A stretch of 64,000 bases of DNA, from assembly GCA_000711775.1 (NCBI GenBank), contig ARYC01000745.1:1-64000 (forward strand), written 5' to 3'. The stretch is from Oxytricha trifallax. Its lineage: Eukaryota; Ciliophora; Spirotrichea; Sporadotrichida; Oxytrichidae. Positions 35,341 through 47,679 of this stretch are shown here, one piece after another; position 1 is the first letter of the stretch, and each line of letters opens with the position of its first letter. Under the pieces are notes generated by a model. That model was given only the letters and a program-made list of their open reading frames with translations, searched no databases and was not told the DNA's origin. A program made the translations under genes and the position numbers.

Positions 35341-37025
35341 AATTAACATGTAAATTATTAATTCCATCAAAGCAATATAAATAGATATTCTTTATATTGC
35401 CAGGCATGCAACATATTACAAGTTTATTCTTCAAAGTTACAATTTAGAAAATAATATACGTATATCAAAGAATAAACAGAAGACTTAGTTTCCAGACAAT
35501 TCAGAGTTATTACTATACTAGTAATTAAACTGTTTACACCAAGACACTTGTAAAGAGGCTTAATCTTACTATTATTCATGAAGCATTTGTTTCATTGAAT
35601 TACCAAATAAGTATATTCGTATGCGAAGGGTAAATTATCTTCTACAGAGACTTTAGAATATTTTTAGATTTATAAATGAAAATTTTGGTAGATATTTTTA
35701 TCACTTATTTAAAAATGTAAATATATATTTTATCAATCAAATCAATACTAGTTTTATTTTATATAAATCAAGCTAATGTAATTTCTATTTCTTCACATCC
35801 TCCATAATATTTCTATATTAACAAGACAGATATATCAACAAATCTTTAAATTGCTAATCTAACAGTTTCCACTATGCTTCGAATGTTATAGATGTAAATG
35901 CCATTATTTATTACAAATATATGATACTTAATAAGACAAAAATTATATTAATCAATTTGATCATATAAGTAAATAAATTCACAAATTAATTTATATAATA
36001 AATTTTATAAGCATTTTATATTGCAGTATAAGAAAATGAGATCAAATTATATATGTTAATCTAATCTAATGAAAATATTTATTATTTAAAATATAAAATA
36101 ATCAAGCAATCATAAAAAAATATTAAATAAATTATAATTGAAAATAAATATATGTAAATGTATGATAGTAAATTAAGTATTTCTATGTAATCTTATAGAT
36201 AATATTTAGGAATAAAGTAGCAAATAAATAAATTGCTCTACAAGCATAAATCAATATTAATTTATATATTCAATTACTATTCAAAAAATAGTGATTTAAA
36301 AAGATTTTATTTCGATTTAAAATAAAAAATATAAACTAATTAAATAAAGAGAAAATTGATCTTTTTAACAAAAGATAAAAAATATACACTGCATACTACC
36401 ATACGGTAATATTTATATAAATAAATATTAGTGACTGTATTAATATTCTATAAAATTGTTAAAACAAAATTATGAAAATATTAAAGGCCATTTTAGATCA
36501 TAATTGGAAATGCTTATATAAGATTTTAATATAAGGATAAAGTGTTAACAAGCATCTATAATTAAGAAGGAAATTGTTAAAAGTGTTCTTTAAAAAATAC
36601 TTAAAATTAACATTAAGATAAAAAGTTCAACTGCAAATGGCTTGAAAATCATTATTAAATTAATAAAAATTTGTTATTTAATAGTCTATAATTACACAAT
36701 TATAAAATAACAATTGAAAAAAAAGATATTTTGATGTCTTAGTAAAGAAATGATAATGTTGCTATATTAAATAATTCAGCTAAAACAGAAAATCTTTTTT
36801 TGCAAAACCTTAGTGGTTAAATAAACTCGTGAACCAGAAGTGCCTGACATAACTGCTATTTTCTTTCTTAATAAGATTGTTTTTAAGACCTCTCCAGTTG
36901 AATCCGATTGAGAAAATCTATAAAGATGAGCGAGTTAATTTTTTGAATATTGATTATGCCATTTTATAATTTTGATAAATCACCTAATTTTTTACCTTTT
37001 GCGCCAGAGTTTTGAAAGTATATGA
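35341..37025. other. AT-rich interval, one short dispersed repeat
   Basis: No coding signal. At about 36826-36860 lies CTCGTGAACCAGAAGTGCCT followed by CTGCTATTTT; a near-identical copy stands at about 60125-60162. Confidence 0.5.
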
Positions 37026-38495
37026 AATTAAAACCCCTTGAGGTTTATAAGTGCTTTAATTTGTATGGTAACCTGGGATCTTATTGGGGTTAGTAGAGAA
37101 ATTAAGCCAATTTGCAAAATGAGAAAGAGAAATTATCGAAATTTAGGGTCTATTTACGATGATAATATTTAGATTTACTGCTTAAGCTTAGGTATGGTAC
37201 AAGTATTAGTATAGACTAAGTCAAACCAGTGCCTAATTTTGCAGCTATAGCAAAGCTCCTACGCAAGAGTGCCTCAACTATTAGATATCACAGCATGTTA
37301 GCTGTTTAGCATTTTAATTATGGTACTTGAAAACATCCTGCAAGAATATAAAAGTTCTCACAGGTCCATATTGACTATCTCTATGACTCTAACACATTAA
37401 ATTATTGGACTCACTTTCCACTCGACTAGCTAGTTGTCATGTTTCATTGCAAGTTTTCTGACATGCGTATCTCTCCTTAGACTATAGCCAATATTTGTAG
37501 AAGAAATGGCATTAATTTCAAGACTGACAACAGAGTGAAGAGAGTAATTGATTTTACAGTGCCATTTTATAGTAATAATTCAAACTTTATATATGATTAA
37601 ATGCAGAGAGCTTTTACTAATAACATCAAAATCATGCATGCTGATGAAGTAGTGTTCACATTCAACACTTTCATTAATAAGTCCTTGTATAAAAAGTATG
37701 ATAACATAGAAGTATATTATTAAAAAGTAAAGGTCACCACTCACTCAATTTTAGCTGGTTTTAGTAAAGATTCAAGTATAGAAGCTTATGTCATTCATCC
37801 TCCCTCTATTAAGCGAGAGTAGTATATCGAGTTTTTGCATAAGCTCAGAGAGAAGTATAGTAACTAAGAAATCATCTTGTTTGTTGATAACTTATCAGTT
37901 CATAAGACTAAGGAGTCAAAACCCCTAACCCCTTAATGAGTTTTATATGTGTTTTGATTGATGAGGGTTATGTTGGGGATTGGGTTAATTGAGGTTCTGA
38001 AGCATCATTTTCACTCAACTTATGAAATTATTAAATTATTTTATGATCATAAATTATATACTCAACTTATATGTACTCATACTTAAGTATATTTTAACGC
38101 ATTTTTATTAAAAAAAGATATGTATGAGTTACATTTTTTCTACTTTCTATTAATTCATAAGTTATGACTTTAACTGATCGTTATTATATAGTAAGATTAG
38201 TATATCATTTCAAAAATTTGGCATTTATGCACTAATTTTTTTAAATTTTTATTATATAGTATTTTCAAATTCGATTTTATACTTTCATTTCTTTTACCTT
38301 TGGTTCTTTATTTACACTTTTATGTTTTATACAAAAGAGTTTTGTAACAAAAGTAAAGAAAAAATACAAAATATGCGTAAAATGTATCTTTTTAAGATGT
38401 TTGGTAAGAATAATTTTGTCAAGTATAATATAAGAAATGTTATTAATGTAGATCAATCTTAGAATTCTGTATTTCTAATGTTACTTAAATTTTGG

Positions 38496-39771
38496 GGGGT
38501 ACTTGTCTCACACCCCCCCACTTTTATTATAGTAAAAATAAAAACTGAAATTATCATACTCGCCAAATTTGGGTTGAAAATCACGAATTTAATAATTAAA
38601 AAACTTTTTGGTAAAAAATTGAAGTATTATAACTTTGAAAAAATTTTCGATTTATAATAAAATAAAAAAAATAAATAGTTAATTTATGATAATTTTTTGG
38701 TGATTTTTTCCTCCAACAACTTTCACTTTTTAACTTATAATTTCATCTGTACTGAAACTTGGAGTCTATTAAAAATTGAATTAAGATTTAATAAAGTGAA
38801 TGATCAATTATTTTATGAATAATATAGTTTTTTCACTACAAATAATAGAATAAGTTGTATCCAAGTCAGTTCAAATGAAACTATAAGTTAAGAAATGAAA
38901 GTTGTCGGAGGAAAATCACAAAAAAATTATCATAAATTAACTATTTTTTATTTTTAATTTTATGATAAATCGGGTAATGGTCCCCTGGCGGGGGCAGATA
39001 AAAAGTTTTTCTCAAAATTTTGAAATAATCTAAAAATCACTAAACATTGAAATAACTTATTATAACCCAATAAATAAGTCTCTAAGGCCCCTAGTTATCT
39101 TCCTAAGAAGTCTAATAAGAAACATATTTTATACTATTTACACTATATTTATTAGTAAAATAACAATAAGTTTAACATAAAATGAAGAGTTCTGCATTGT
39201 TTTATTTAATTTTATAAATATCTTTTTTGATTCCTTGTATTGTCAATTATAAATTTTAGCTTAATGCACTACTAAATTAAAAAATAAAATTTTCGTCAAT
39301 TATATTTTAGAATCTATATGAATTATTTATGTTTGACAATACAAGGAATCAAAGAAGATATTTATAAAATTAAATAAAACAATGCAGAACTCTTCATTTT
39401 TATGTTAAACTTATTGTTATTTTACTAATAAATATAGTGTAAATAGTATAAAATATGTTTCTTATTAGACTTCTTAGGAAGATAACTAGGGGCCTTAGAG
39501 ACTTATTTATTGGGTTATAATAAGTTATTTCAATGTTTAGTGATTTTTAGATTATTTCAAAATTTTGAGAAAAACTTTTTATCTGCCCCCGCCAGGGGAC
39601 AATTACCCGATTAATCGAAAATTTTTCAAGGTATAATACCTCAATTGTTACAAAAAAGTATTTAATTATTAAATTCGTGATTTTCAACCCAAATTTGGCT
39701 AGTATGATAATTTCAGTTTTTATTTTTACTATAATTAAAAGTGGGGGGTGTGAGACAGGTACCACCCAAAT
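38496..39771. mobile_element. Foldback element 2 with nested palindrome
   Basis: A giant palindrome. Outer ends are GGGGGGTACTTGTCTCACAC at 38496 and the inverted match at 39740-39771, flanked by AAATTTT on both sides (7-bp duplication). Arms contain GGGTAATGGTCCCCTGGCGG near 38994 and its complement near 39590; this end-like motif also marks foldback element 1. Removing the insertion at 38661-38978 leaves two arms of about 480 bp that match almost base for base. No coding capacity seen. Confidence 0.9.
38661..38978. repeat. 315-bp palindrome inserted in one arm of foldback element 2
   Basis: TTAATTTATGATAATTTTTT at about 38680 returns inverted at about 38925, with CTCCAACAACTTTCA against TGAAAGTTGTCGGAG. 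Only the left arm of the larger foldback carries it, so it inserted after that foldback formed. Confidence 0.85.
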
Positions 39772-40631
39772 TTTAGACACCTATTAAATATGGCGAACGT
39801 ATAGGAGGTTAATCTGGTAAAGATACGTGAAGAAAGTATGCAAAAATTGCAAAAAGTTTCAGATATTGATATACATTTTAACCTATTAAATTCCATTAAA
39901 TTAGTACTAAATTTGTTAAGATTTAATTCGTATCAATTTAATAATACCAAAACTTAATTAATACCTAGTTTTAATCAAGTGAGGTTTTAATGGAAAAGTT
40001 CCAATCTGATTCAAAACCTAATTAGTACCAGTACCAACCTGAATTTTTCTAAGTTGGTACCAAAATATTTAGAAAATGGAGTCCCTAAGAATTATAAGAT
40101 GATGTTTTTATAAATTTAAGCTTTTTAAATTAATTAACTAAAATAAAAAATTAATATACTTTCCTTTCTATTATTTTAGTGAAATAATTTCTACATTACA
40201 TTTATATAGAAGTAGTGATGATAAAAAATAAAAGCTTAAAGATCTCAACCATGAAAATAAAAAATACATTGAATCTAACAACAAGAATGAAATTAATAAA
40301 AAAGAAACCCTAATCCCCAACATTACCCTCATCAATCAAAACACATATAAAACTCATTAAGTGGTTTTGGGCTTTCGAGTCTAAGAAAGCTTATGAAGAG
40401 TTAAACATAACTCCTGTATACAAACGTTCCTTATAGCCCATAATTTATAGGAATTGAATTTTACTGTAGTTATATTAAGATTTACTACAAGAAGAATTGC
40501 TGTATCATCTAATGCATGATTTACCAATCGATACAGTAGACTTAATACAAAGTAGTTGCAAGAGAGTAAATAAATTCCAAGGAAGGGGAGAATGAATTTT
40601 TATTAATAAGTCTAGACTCAAATGAAATAGT

Positions 40632-41326
40632 TCATATTTTAAATGGACCTTTAAAAGGATCAGGCTTCCCTTTCTTTTCTTCTTCTTAAGGCTTGCTTGG
40701 GCCCATATTTCTTCTCTTTGTGCCAGATCCTGCATATATATTCATATCTTCTTGCTTTTAAACATCTTTATAAAGTCTCTTGCTAACTTAATGAACTGTC
40801 TGCTGTTTTCTATCTCTATGGACCTTAGCATGCTCTTTCATAAGATATGTACCAGTACCAGATTTTCCTACACAATTATATGTCAAAGCTTACTTGAAAG
40901 ATAAGGATGCTTCTTAAGTTCCTCTAGCAGAGCTGAGCTTATTAGAATGCCTTGCTTTTTCTAGTCTTCAGGAGAGATAGAATATCGTTTCTTATGTCTT
41001 TCTTCAATTATTTCTCTTAGATACTCCTCTTTTATTGTACCAAGAACATCAAATAAAAAGTTCCTCTCTGGTAGTTTATTAGAGAGTTGTTTCTTGGTAG
41101 GAATGTAAATTACCACTTCTTCATCCTACATGGCATCCTCATAAAGATTAGTTACTGAAATCTCAGGGTTTTTAGGAATTTCTATTAGTTTAATCTCTTT
41201 ATTTTTAATAGCTTAAGTTATCTTGCCATTTAAAGTTAGGTATCGATAGAGATCTTCCTTACTTCTGAATCTTGAGATCATTTCTTGAACTTCAACTCTT
41301 TTCATTTGATCATAGAGTGATTCCAT
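40632..41326 (-). pseudogene. TBE-3 22-kDa ORF, intronless
   Basis: ATG 41326 (MESLYDQMKRVEVQEM), then FRSKEDLYRYL, IEIPKNPEISVTNLYEDAM, LPERNFLFDVLGTIKEEYL and RYSISPED. The C-terminal end corresponds to PDPFKGPFKI before TGA 40632. Where TBE-1 and TBE-2 have an intron, the reading passes straight through (NGKITQAIKNK) and is somewhat shorter. There are frame breaks in the C-terminal third. It lies tail to tail with the transposase, the standard TBE layout. Confidence 0.8.
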
Positions 41327-41892
41327 CTTTGTTCCTCTTCCTATTAATGAATTTCAAATTATAAATTATAGACTTCGGGATTCTATTGTTTAAAATCTTA
41401 CTAATAAATATGGGCCCCTTATAGGAGGTTAACCCTACAAAGATATTTGGAGAAAGTTTGCAGAAGCTGTAACAAACTGCAGAGATTGAGCACCATTTTT
41501 ATCAATTTAGTTACATTAAATTAGAAATAAATCTTTTTTTAATTTAATTAGAACTGGTATTAAATCCGTTTAATTTTAATTGGTATCAATTAATAGTATC
41601 AAAACTTAGCTAGTACCTAGTTTTGAACTAATAAGGTTTTAATGGAAAAGTTCTAAAATGGTTCAAAACATAGTTGGTACCTGTACCGACCTGAATTTTA
41701 TCTAAGTTAATACTAAAATAAAAAATAATAAGCATGAAATTAAAAAAATTATAGTTATAAGCTAAGTATAAATATGATCTCTAACACTTCAAAATCAAAC
41801 ATTATTGTTTCAGTGCCAACTCCCATACAGAGTAACTATAAGAAGAGATATTATTAAAGCTTTATGATAGAAATTTAAATTTGAATTTAAAC

Positions 41893-42959
41893 ATGGTGGC
41901 TAACATAAATCGGAAATCAATTTCGCTTGGTGCTGGATAATCATAGGTCGATTTCGGCTCCCCTAAAAAGCCTCAAATCATTTATGGTGAGAGGGAGGTA
42001 GAGCTATAAGCCCTTGAATTTGAAGCAGAGGTCTTCAAAATTGAAGTTTAAATTAAGAGAAAGAGTGCAGAGATGGGAGTCTAAACACTAATATAAGATG
42101 TTGAGGAACTAAAAGAACAGCTACAAGTTGAAAAGATAAAAACATTTTTATGCTAAGATTACAAAACTTATTTTGCAACCGAGTAGAGCTTGAAGAGACA
42201 CATCAAAGAGATACACTCTGGTAAAGCCATGGTCAAGCATGATAAAATTGATGGAAGATATTAATGCACAACATGCATGAAGCCTTATACTCACTCTGCA
42301 AAAGTAAAGAAGCATAAAAATAATTATTTGAGTGAGTTTTTAATTAAGGATGAAGAGACCTAAAAATTAGTCCTACCAACAATAAAATTTAACACTCTTG
42401 ACTCACAAATAGAGCAGTATGGGAGAGTCAAGAGACAGAGACGATTAGAAACAATGAACTAACCTGCAGACTATACTGTTTTAGCATGCTTCTAAGCGAA
42501 AGCAATGAATATTCCTGCAACAAATTCAATTGATCTTAGTATTTGTATTGAAAATTACTTAGATATAAGTGTATCTAACAAAGTAAAGCTCATAGTGGTT
42601 GATGAGTATGCAAATAAGGGATACCCCTTTAGCTATTTTATTAAGAATGAGAAGTACCAGAATGATTTCGATAACGAATAAATGGTCCTAAGAGAGGCAT
42701 TGAGGAGAGACTGCAAGAATTTACTAAAATTAGATGGTGTTATTTTAGGCTTTGGTTTCATCGCATTTATACTAAAAAAAAATTTAAATGACTCTTAGAG
42801 ACTATTTATATCACAAAAGATACCCAAATAATTTGAATGATATTCTATCAGATATGATAAAGGGTGTCAATGAAATGCATGAACTTGAATATTTTCAAAG
42901 AGATTTGAAGACTGAAAATGTTATGTTGAAATAGTTGTCATCGATTTCAATTGATCATT
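41893..42959 (+). pseudogene. TBE-3 zinc-finger/kinase ORF, truncated
   Basis: ATG at 41893 chosen as the first in frame. It shows a coiled region, zinc-finger-like repeats (FATEQSLKRHIKEIH, CTTCMKPYTHSAKVKKH) and a kinase-like part with HELEYFQRDLKTENVML (HRDLKPEN-type, partly changed) and, in another frame, VEIVVIDFN. The gene ends abruptly at the TBE-2 terminus immediately after the IDFN codons. DFN in place of DFG is shared with TBE-1 and so is ancestral to these elements. Confidence 0.75.
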
Positions 42960-43110
42960 AAAAACCCCAAAACCCTTTCAGTAGTTTGATTGAGTTTGAT
43001 TGAGTTTTTTATTGATAAAAGTAGTCTATTACTGCATATTTTATTAGAGTTTTAATAGTGTTTATGTAGTAGGGCTTTAATGTTGAAATATTAGTAATTT
43101 AAGGGAGTAT

Positions 43111-43633
43111 ATGCGAGGTTTAGGGTCAGTTTATGACTTTGAGTATATAGATTTATTGTTTAAGTTGCGTTATGGATGCGAAGATTATAGTGATCAATCT
43201 CAAACCTATTCCTAATTACACATCTAAAGCAAAACTGCTCCATAAATCTCCTGCAATTGTGACGTCTCACTGACTATTAGCATTGAATTTAAAGAGATAG
43301 CAACTTAATTCTAAGCCTTAAAGATCTTTAAAATTTAAGCAGCACCATATAGATTATCTTATTAATGATAAAACTCTTAAATACTGGGCTCATTTCTCTC
43401 TAGCCTAGAGGGCTGTGATGTTTCATCGCTAATTTCCTGAGCTTCACATCTCTGAATAATTTATAGCTAAAATATTTAAAAAGAATGGAATATCTTACAA
43501 GACAGTCAATCGTATAAAGAGAGTGATTGACTATAATGTTCCATTTTATTTGGATAATTTTAATTATATATTCGATTATATGCAAAGGTCTTAAGAGCAT
43601 AATATAAAGTTCATACACGCTGATGAAGCTGTA
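43111..43633 (+). pseudogene. TBE-2 transposase, N-terminal half
   Basis: ATG 43111 (MRGLGSVYDFEYIDLLFKL). It closely matches TBE-1: HRQFPEL-like and KTVNRIKRVIDY motifs, up to FIHADEAV holding the first catalytic Asp. One or two small lesions occur in the first third. Ends where element B begins. Confidence 0.9.
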
Positions 43634-43636
43634 TAT

Positions 43637-44410
43637 AAATCCCAAAACTTATGTTCGTAAAGAAATGTGAAATCAATAAAAAGTTTAATTAATATTGATA
43701 AATAAAGAAATTTAAAAAGCTACAGTTTAACTTATTAAGGGAGAGCCATTTCACAAAATACAAAAACTCAGTTTCAAATAGTCTTGCTAATTAGATATTT
43801 TGTCTCTAACAGATCTTTTATCTTTTAGACTGATCCTTATAGAGATCTAAGCTCATATGTTTATAAAATCCAGTAGGTTTCCCAGTTAATTCTTTCAAAA
43901 TTTAAACTTTGGTATCAAACCACCCTCTTATAGGGTCTAAAATCCAGTAATGAGCCTATAATCCAAAGCCGATCTGGACCCTCATAAACCATGACTGCAA
44001 TTTCCGAAAATACGTCCTATTGCACTTTACTCTCATTCAGTTGCACTGACTTAATAATTATGTGTTTGTTATTAACATAATAAAGTTAATTTTGCCATTG
44101 GGACCTTGGATTTTTTTATTTTTTGAATAAGCCAATTTTCAATGAAAGCTGCTTAGGAACTCGCTCAAAAGACCCATGGCTGGTCCATTATTTATTCCAA
44201 ACTTACTTTTCCTATTCTATAATGTTTTTATCTATATAAACTATGTGTTTGGATTGAATTGGCGCTTGTGGCTATTTAAATCTACAAGATAAATGGAATA
44301 AGGGGTATTTTCATATAGTAAATTTACAGAATCCAGTGGTTTTTTACTATAATCCATCAAATAAATTTAAAATCCAGTAGGTAATACTATAATTAAAACT
44401 TTAAAATTTC
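43637..44410 (-). other. Left subterminal region of element B with repeated TCCAGT motif; possible eroded ORF
   Basis: AATCCAGT(A/G)-type motifs occur at about 43868, 43940, 44330, 44371 and 44414, five within 560 bp. A minus-strand frame with VMVYEGPDRLWIIGSLLDF (about 43930-44010) looks coding-like but is broken. The repeats could be binding sites or remnants of a repetitive protein. Confidence 0.4.
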
Positions 44411-47400
44411 ATGAATCCAGTCTAAGAGCGGGATCATTTCGTTGATCCATTTCCCCTCGAAAATGAAGAAGGAAGTCCTGGTAAGCTTTATATCAATTGC
44501 TAAACACCTATTATAGAATTAAACAACGATAATTCACATGATTAATTAGTTCTCCTTCTTGAAGAAGGCGATCGGATTTTTGAAAGTATGGAAACCAGAG
44601 CTAATATTGATGTTGGCGGCAAAGGGAAGGGCATTAAAGGTGAATACAAGGGAGCTCAGGATAGCGCCAAAATCAATAAAGCAAAGGAGTTCCTACATTT
44701 AAACAACTATGATTTGAGTCTTCTATTGTAGCAGGAGGATATCAAAGGCTATTAAAAGACATCGGATTTTAAGAACATTGTGAGAAAGTTTATAAACAAT
44801 AACAAAAGCAAGAAAGCCAAGAACAGCAGTGATACCTAGACAATGCTCTCTGAAATTTTTAACCACTCATTATCAAACGAGGAAATGAAGGTGAGTGAGT
44901 TCCAGACTACTGTGAGCTTAGCAAGTGAATCAATGCAAGCTCCAAGAACCTTACCTTAGCTGGTTATTAACTATGGCTCAATCATTGGCCATGAGATGTT
45001 GGCAAAGCACTTTGAAAGTTTCAAATAATCAAATTATTAATAAAAGGAACAGATCCTTTAAGAAATAGTGGCCCGCAACACCCAATCACTCTTTACGTTC
45101 CTTTAGCATTTTGAGATGGCAAATGAACCCTAAGTGAACCAAGGGCTCTTCTATTTAATTACAGACTTGATTTCAAGTAACTAAAAGCTAGACTAAGACT
45201 CCAAGGCTCGTATCTTCTTGGCTGCCCTCAGTTACTATACAGGGGAAAAGTATCAAGCAGAAGATAGCTTAATATAAGAAGCAATTCTATTACTTATCAG
45301 GTCACCCAATGCTAGATAAGCTATAGGCTTAGCCAACTTGGTCTTTATTACTGAGGCAACATGTCTAAGTAAACAGCTTGCTATAGTCTAGAAGCTAAAC
45401 GACTCTAATCCAGAGGCATCATTCAGCTATTGGCTTAAACTTGGCACTACTTTTCAATTGACCCTTAGGTCATCCAACTCATACCAAATTCCTACTATAT
45501 AATGAACGTGCCTTTTATGATCATGCTTAAGCAAGACTGTGGATTGAACCTTATAAGAGACATTCCTATAGAGTACAGAGTATTTTGTAAGAATTTGTGC
45601 CTTATGCTCAGCCCCTAATTAAAAGTCCTTAAAAGACTACATGTCTTCAACAAGGGCAACCTTCTTATAAAAGCAAGAAGTCATCGACAAAGCCTCAATG
45701 GTGCACTTTATGAAAGGCCTTGCTTAAAGACTGCAAGGCAGAGATCAATAATGGGTAGGGAAGATTGAACAAATCAGGAAAGTATAGTAGTTGATTGTGA
45801 ATGAGCAAGTCGAGAAAAATATATAGTTAAGCATTCACACTATTGACAACTGTCTCAACTGTGACTTCTCTGACCTTGATAGAATCATGCAACTGCCAAT
45901 GACTATGGAAGCCTTCTCTGAAAAGGCTGTTAAAGACTATCTTTAGCTATTCAAGAATGAGAACTTCTAAAACTAAGGAGCATACAGATTCAATAGCAGG
46001 TCTCCAGAGCAACTCTTAAAAGTAAGAGCCGAACTGGAAACTTTGGAGTAAAATTTAGGCTTCAAATTCTACTGCTCTCAGGTCTTATGTTTAAACTATA
46101 TCTGTGAAAACCTGAACAGCAATCACTTCATTCATTTTGGTATTGGCAATGGGAAGACCCTAATATGCATTGCTTTAGCAATCCTTATTGCTCTTAAAAC
46201 TCAAAGGTCGGTCTTTATTCTCAGCAAGAATGAGCACTTAGTGCAAAGGGACTTCAAACGATATCAGAGAGTCATTAAAGCAATGTAGCTGAATTGTAAT
46301 TTAAACTTCTTTGCCAAAGACACTGGCATCTATTTCTACACTTAACCCTAATTGAAGAAGATGTAAAAGAACAGCAAAGCTGTGAGTGTATGGCAGCAAA
46401 GCTACGTTTTAATCGACGAGTATGACTGGATTATGTTTGATGGATCTGTTGACAGCATAATCAACTCTATCGAGTATTTTCAGCATGCTCATTAGGTCAT
46501 AGGATTTAGTGGAAGCAATCTATCTTATACTGAAGAGAACTGTTTGAGGCTAGCTTTTCAATCCACACCAGTAGTATTTCCAACTCTTGATAAAATCTAG
46601 GGAGATAAAAGGACTCAATACCCCGATGTGCTTTTGAGCACTAATTAGAGTGATTACTTGGCTAAGATCAAAGAAATTATGGTAGAGCAGCTCAGTCACT
46701 CACCAATTCTTATTGTGGCTTCTGCTAACTACAATACGATAGAGACAGGGCTTTTGAGATCAGGATACGACTTTACAAGTTTAAGCAGAGGACAAGCAGC
46801 CAATATCGAATCCATGATTGAAGGTAGATACTTAATGAAAAATGCGAAAAAGTAGTACGGCATATACTTGCTGAATGAAGCTCATGGAATGGGCACTGAT
46901 ATTCAGACTAATGATGAAATAAACGAGAACGGAGGTTCTTACCTTATCATCGCAGATGTCTTCTCTAAAAGGTCTGAAGAGCAGATCATAGGAAGAATTG
47001 GAAGACTTAATACCAAGGGCAGATGGCAAAGAGTGTTATATAGACTCAATTCCAAAGATAGCGCCGAGTAGCTACTTATAGTAGAGTAGCATGAAACCGA
47101 CCTTATATTAGACAAAAAGTTTAACGAGGTGTAATTTAATTTGTAGGACAAATAAAACACTAGTGATATGGAAATAATTGATAAGTTTAAAGAGCCTGAC
47201 GTTCAATCTGAATAGACTCCAATAAAAGATCTTGAAGCTGCTGAAGTAAAGATTATAGTGGATAAGATAATAAAAAAAGTAGAAAATGCTTTCATAGGAG
47301 CAATCAAAGATATTGAAGTAAAAAAGATAGCCTCTAAAGAAGAAATGAAAACTGAAGCTGTGGGGCTTAAGATAAGGATGAGCAGATTAAGGACTTAATT

Positions 47401-47575
47401 GAACACTGAGTTATAATTGTAAGGAGGAGTTGCAGAGACAAGTCTTTTAGTGAAACTTACAAGGAGCACGAGGAGATCGAAGAAAGTATGGAGGCCTGGT
47501 TGAAGAAAGCTTCAAATTAAAGGAGAAACTTCAAAAGTCAGATAGATCATAAGAACCCCTAAAGAGAGGGACTAA
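44411..47575 (+). pseudogene. SecA-like helicase/ATPase (element B), nearly complete
   Basis: ATG 44411 (MNPVQERDHFVDPFPLENEE); a 36-nt intron at 44481-44516 (GTAAGC..TATAG). An N-terminal region of about 550 residues is unrecognised. Then come SecA-type motor motifs in order: FGIGNGKTLICIALA (Walker A), LSKNEHLVQRD (SecA LAQRD), VLIDEYDW (Walker B), FSGSN (motif III), LLNEAHGMGTDI (SecA MAGRGTDI) and EEQIIGRIGRLNTKG (SecA RGRSGRQGDPG). In bacteria SecA drives preprotein export; in a ciliate transposon an ATP-driven nucleic-acid or protein remodelling role is a guess. Frame disturbance at about 45490-45650 and again near 47370; otherwise open over about 1000 codons. Confidence 0.8.
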
Positions 47576-47679
47576 AAAGAAGATGATTTTAAAGCTTAAT
47601 TTCTAAAACAATTCACCATATTCTAACTCTTTCTATTAGTAGTGTTCAGAGAATGGATGAGAATAGAGACCAGCAGAAG

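Larger units (their letters stand above)
37917..40377. mobile_element. Non-autonomous TBE-ended element (2461 bp), AGT target duplication
   Basis: Begins CAAAACCCCTAACCCC at 37917. It has inverted repeats of about 58 bp with a near-perfect inner core (CTTAATGAGTTTTATATGTG, then TTTTGATTGATGAGGG) repeated inverted near 40320-40365. AGT flanks both sides (37914-37916, 40378-40380), the ANT target of TBEs. No gene inside. About half its length is foldback element 2. It is a MITE-like derivative presumably moved by a TBE-type transposase; its inner repeat sequence differs from TBE-1 and TBE-2. Confidence 0.9.
37119..40600 (+). pseudogene. TBE-3 transposase, split by a 2461-bp insertion
   Basis: ATG 37119 (MRKRNYRNLGSIYDDN). 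The main frame then runs through SASTIRYHSMLAVQ, IMHADEVVFTFNTF (first Asp) and IILFVDNLSVHKTKES (second Asp, about 37900). It breaks off at 37916 and resumes at 40381 with KKAYEELNITPVY and ending motifs LLYHLMHDLPIDTVDLI. Apart from the insertion there is an in-frame TGA near 37330 and frame loss around the expected Glu. This gives the exact pre-insertion sequence GGAGT/CTAAG and a clean AGT duplication. Confidence 0.85.
37026..42959 (+). mobile_element. TBE-3: diverged telomere-bearing element, interrupted and truncated
   Basis: The left end is placed near 37026 (AAAACCCC in a degraded inverted repeat). Genes in TBE order: transposase (plus), 22-kDa (minus), zinc-finger/kinase (plus). The proteins are clearly TBE-like but diverged from TBE-1 and TBE-2, so this is another subfamily. 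A 2461-bp element (37917-40377) interrupts the transposase. The kinase gene stops inside the catalytic region at the TBE-2 left end (42960) and does not resume to the right of TBE-2 (59230), so the right end is missing. Confidence 0.85.
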
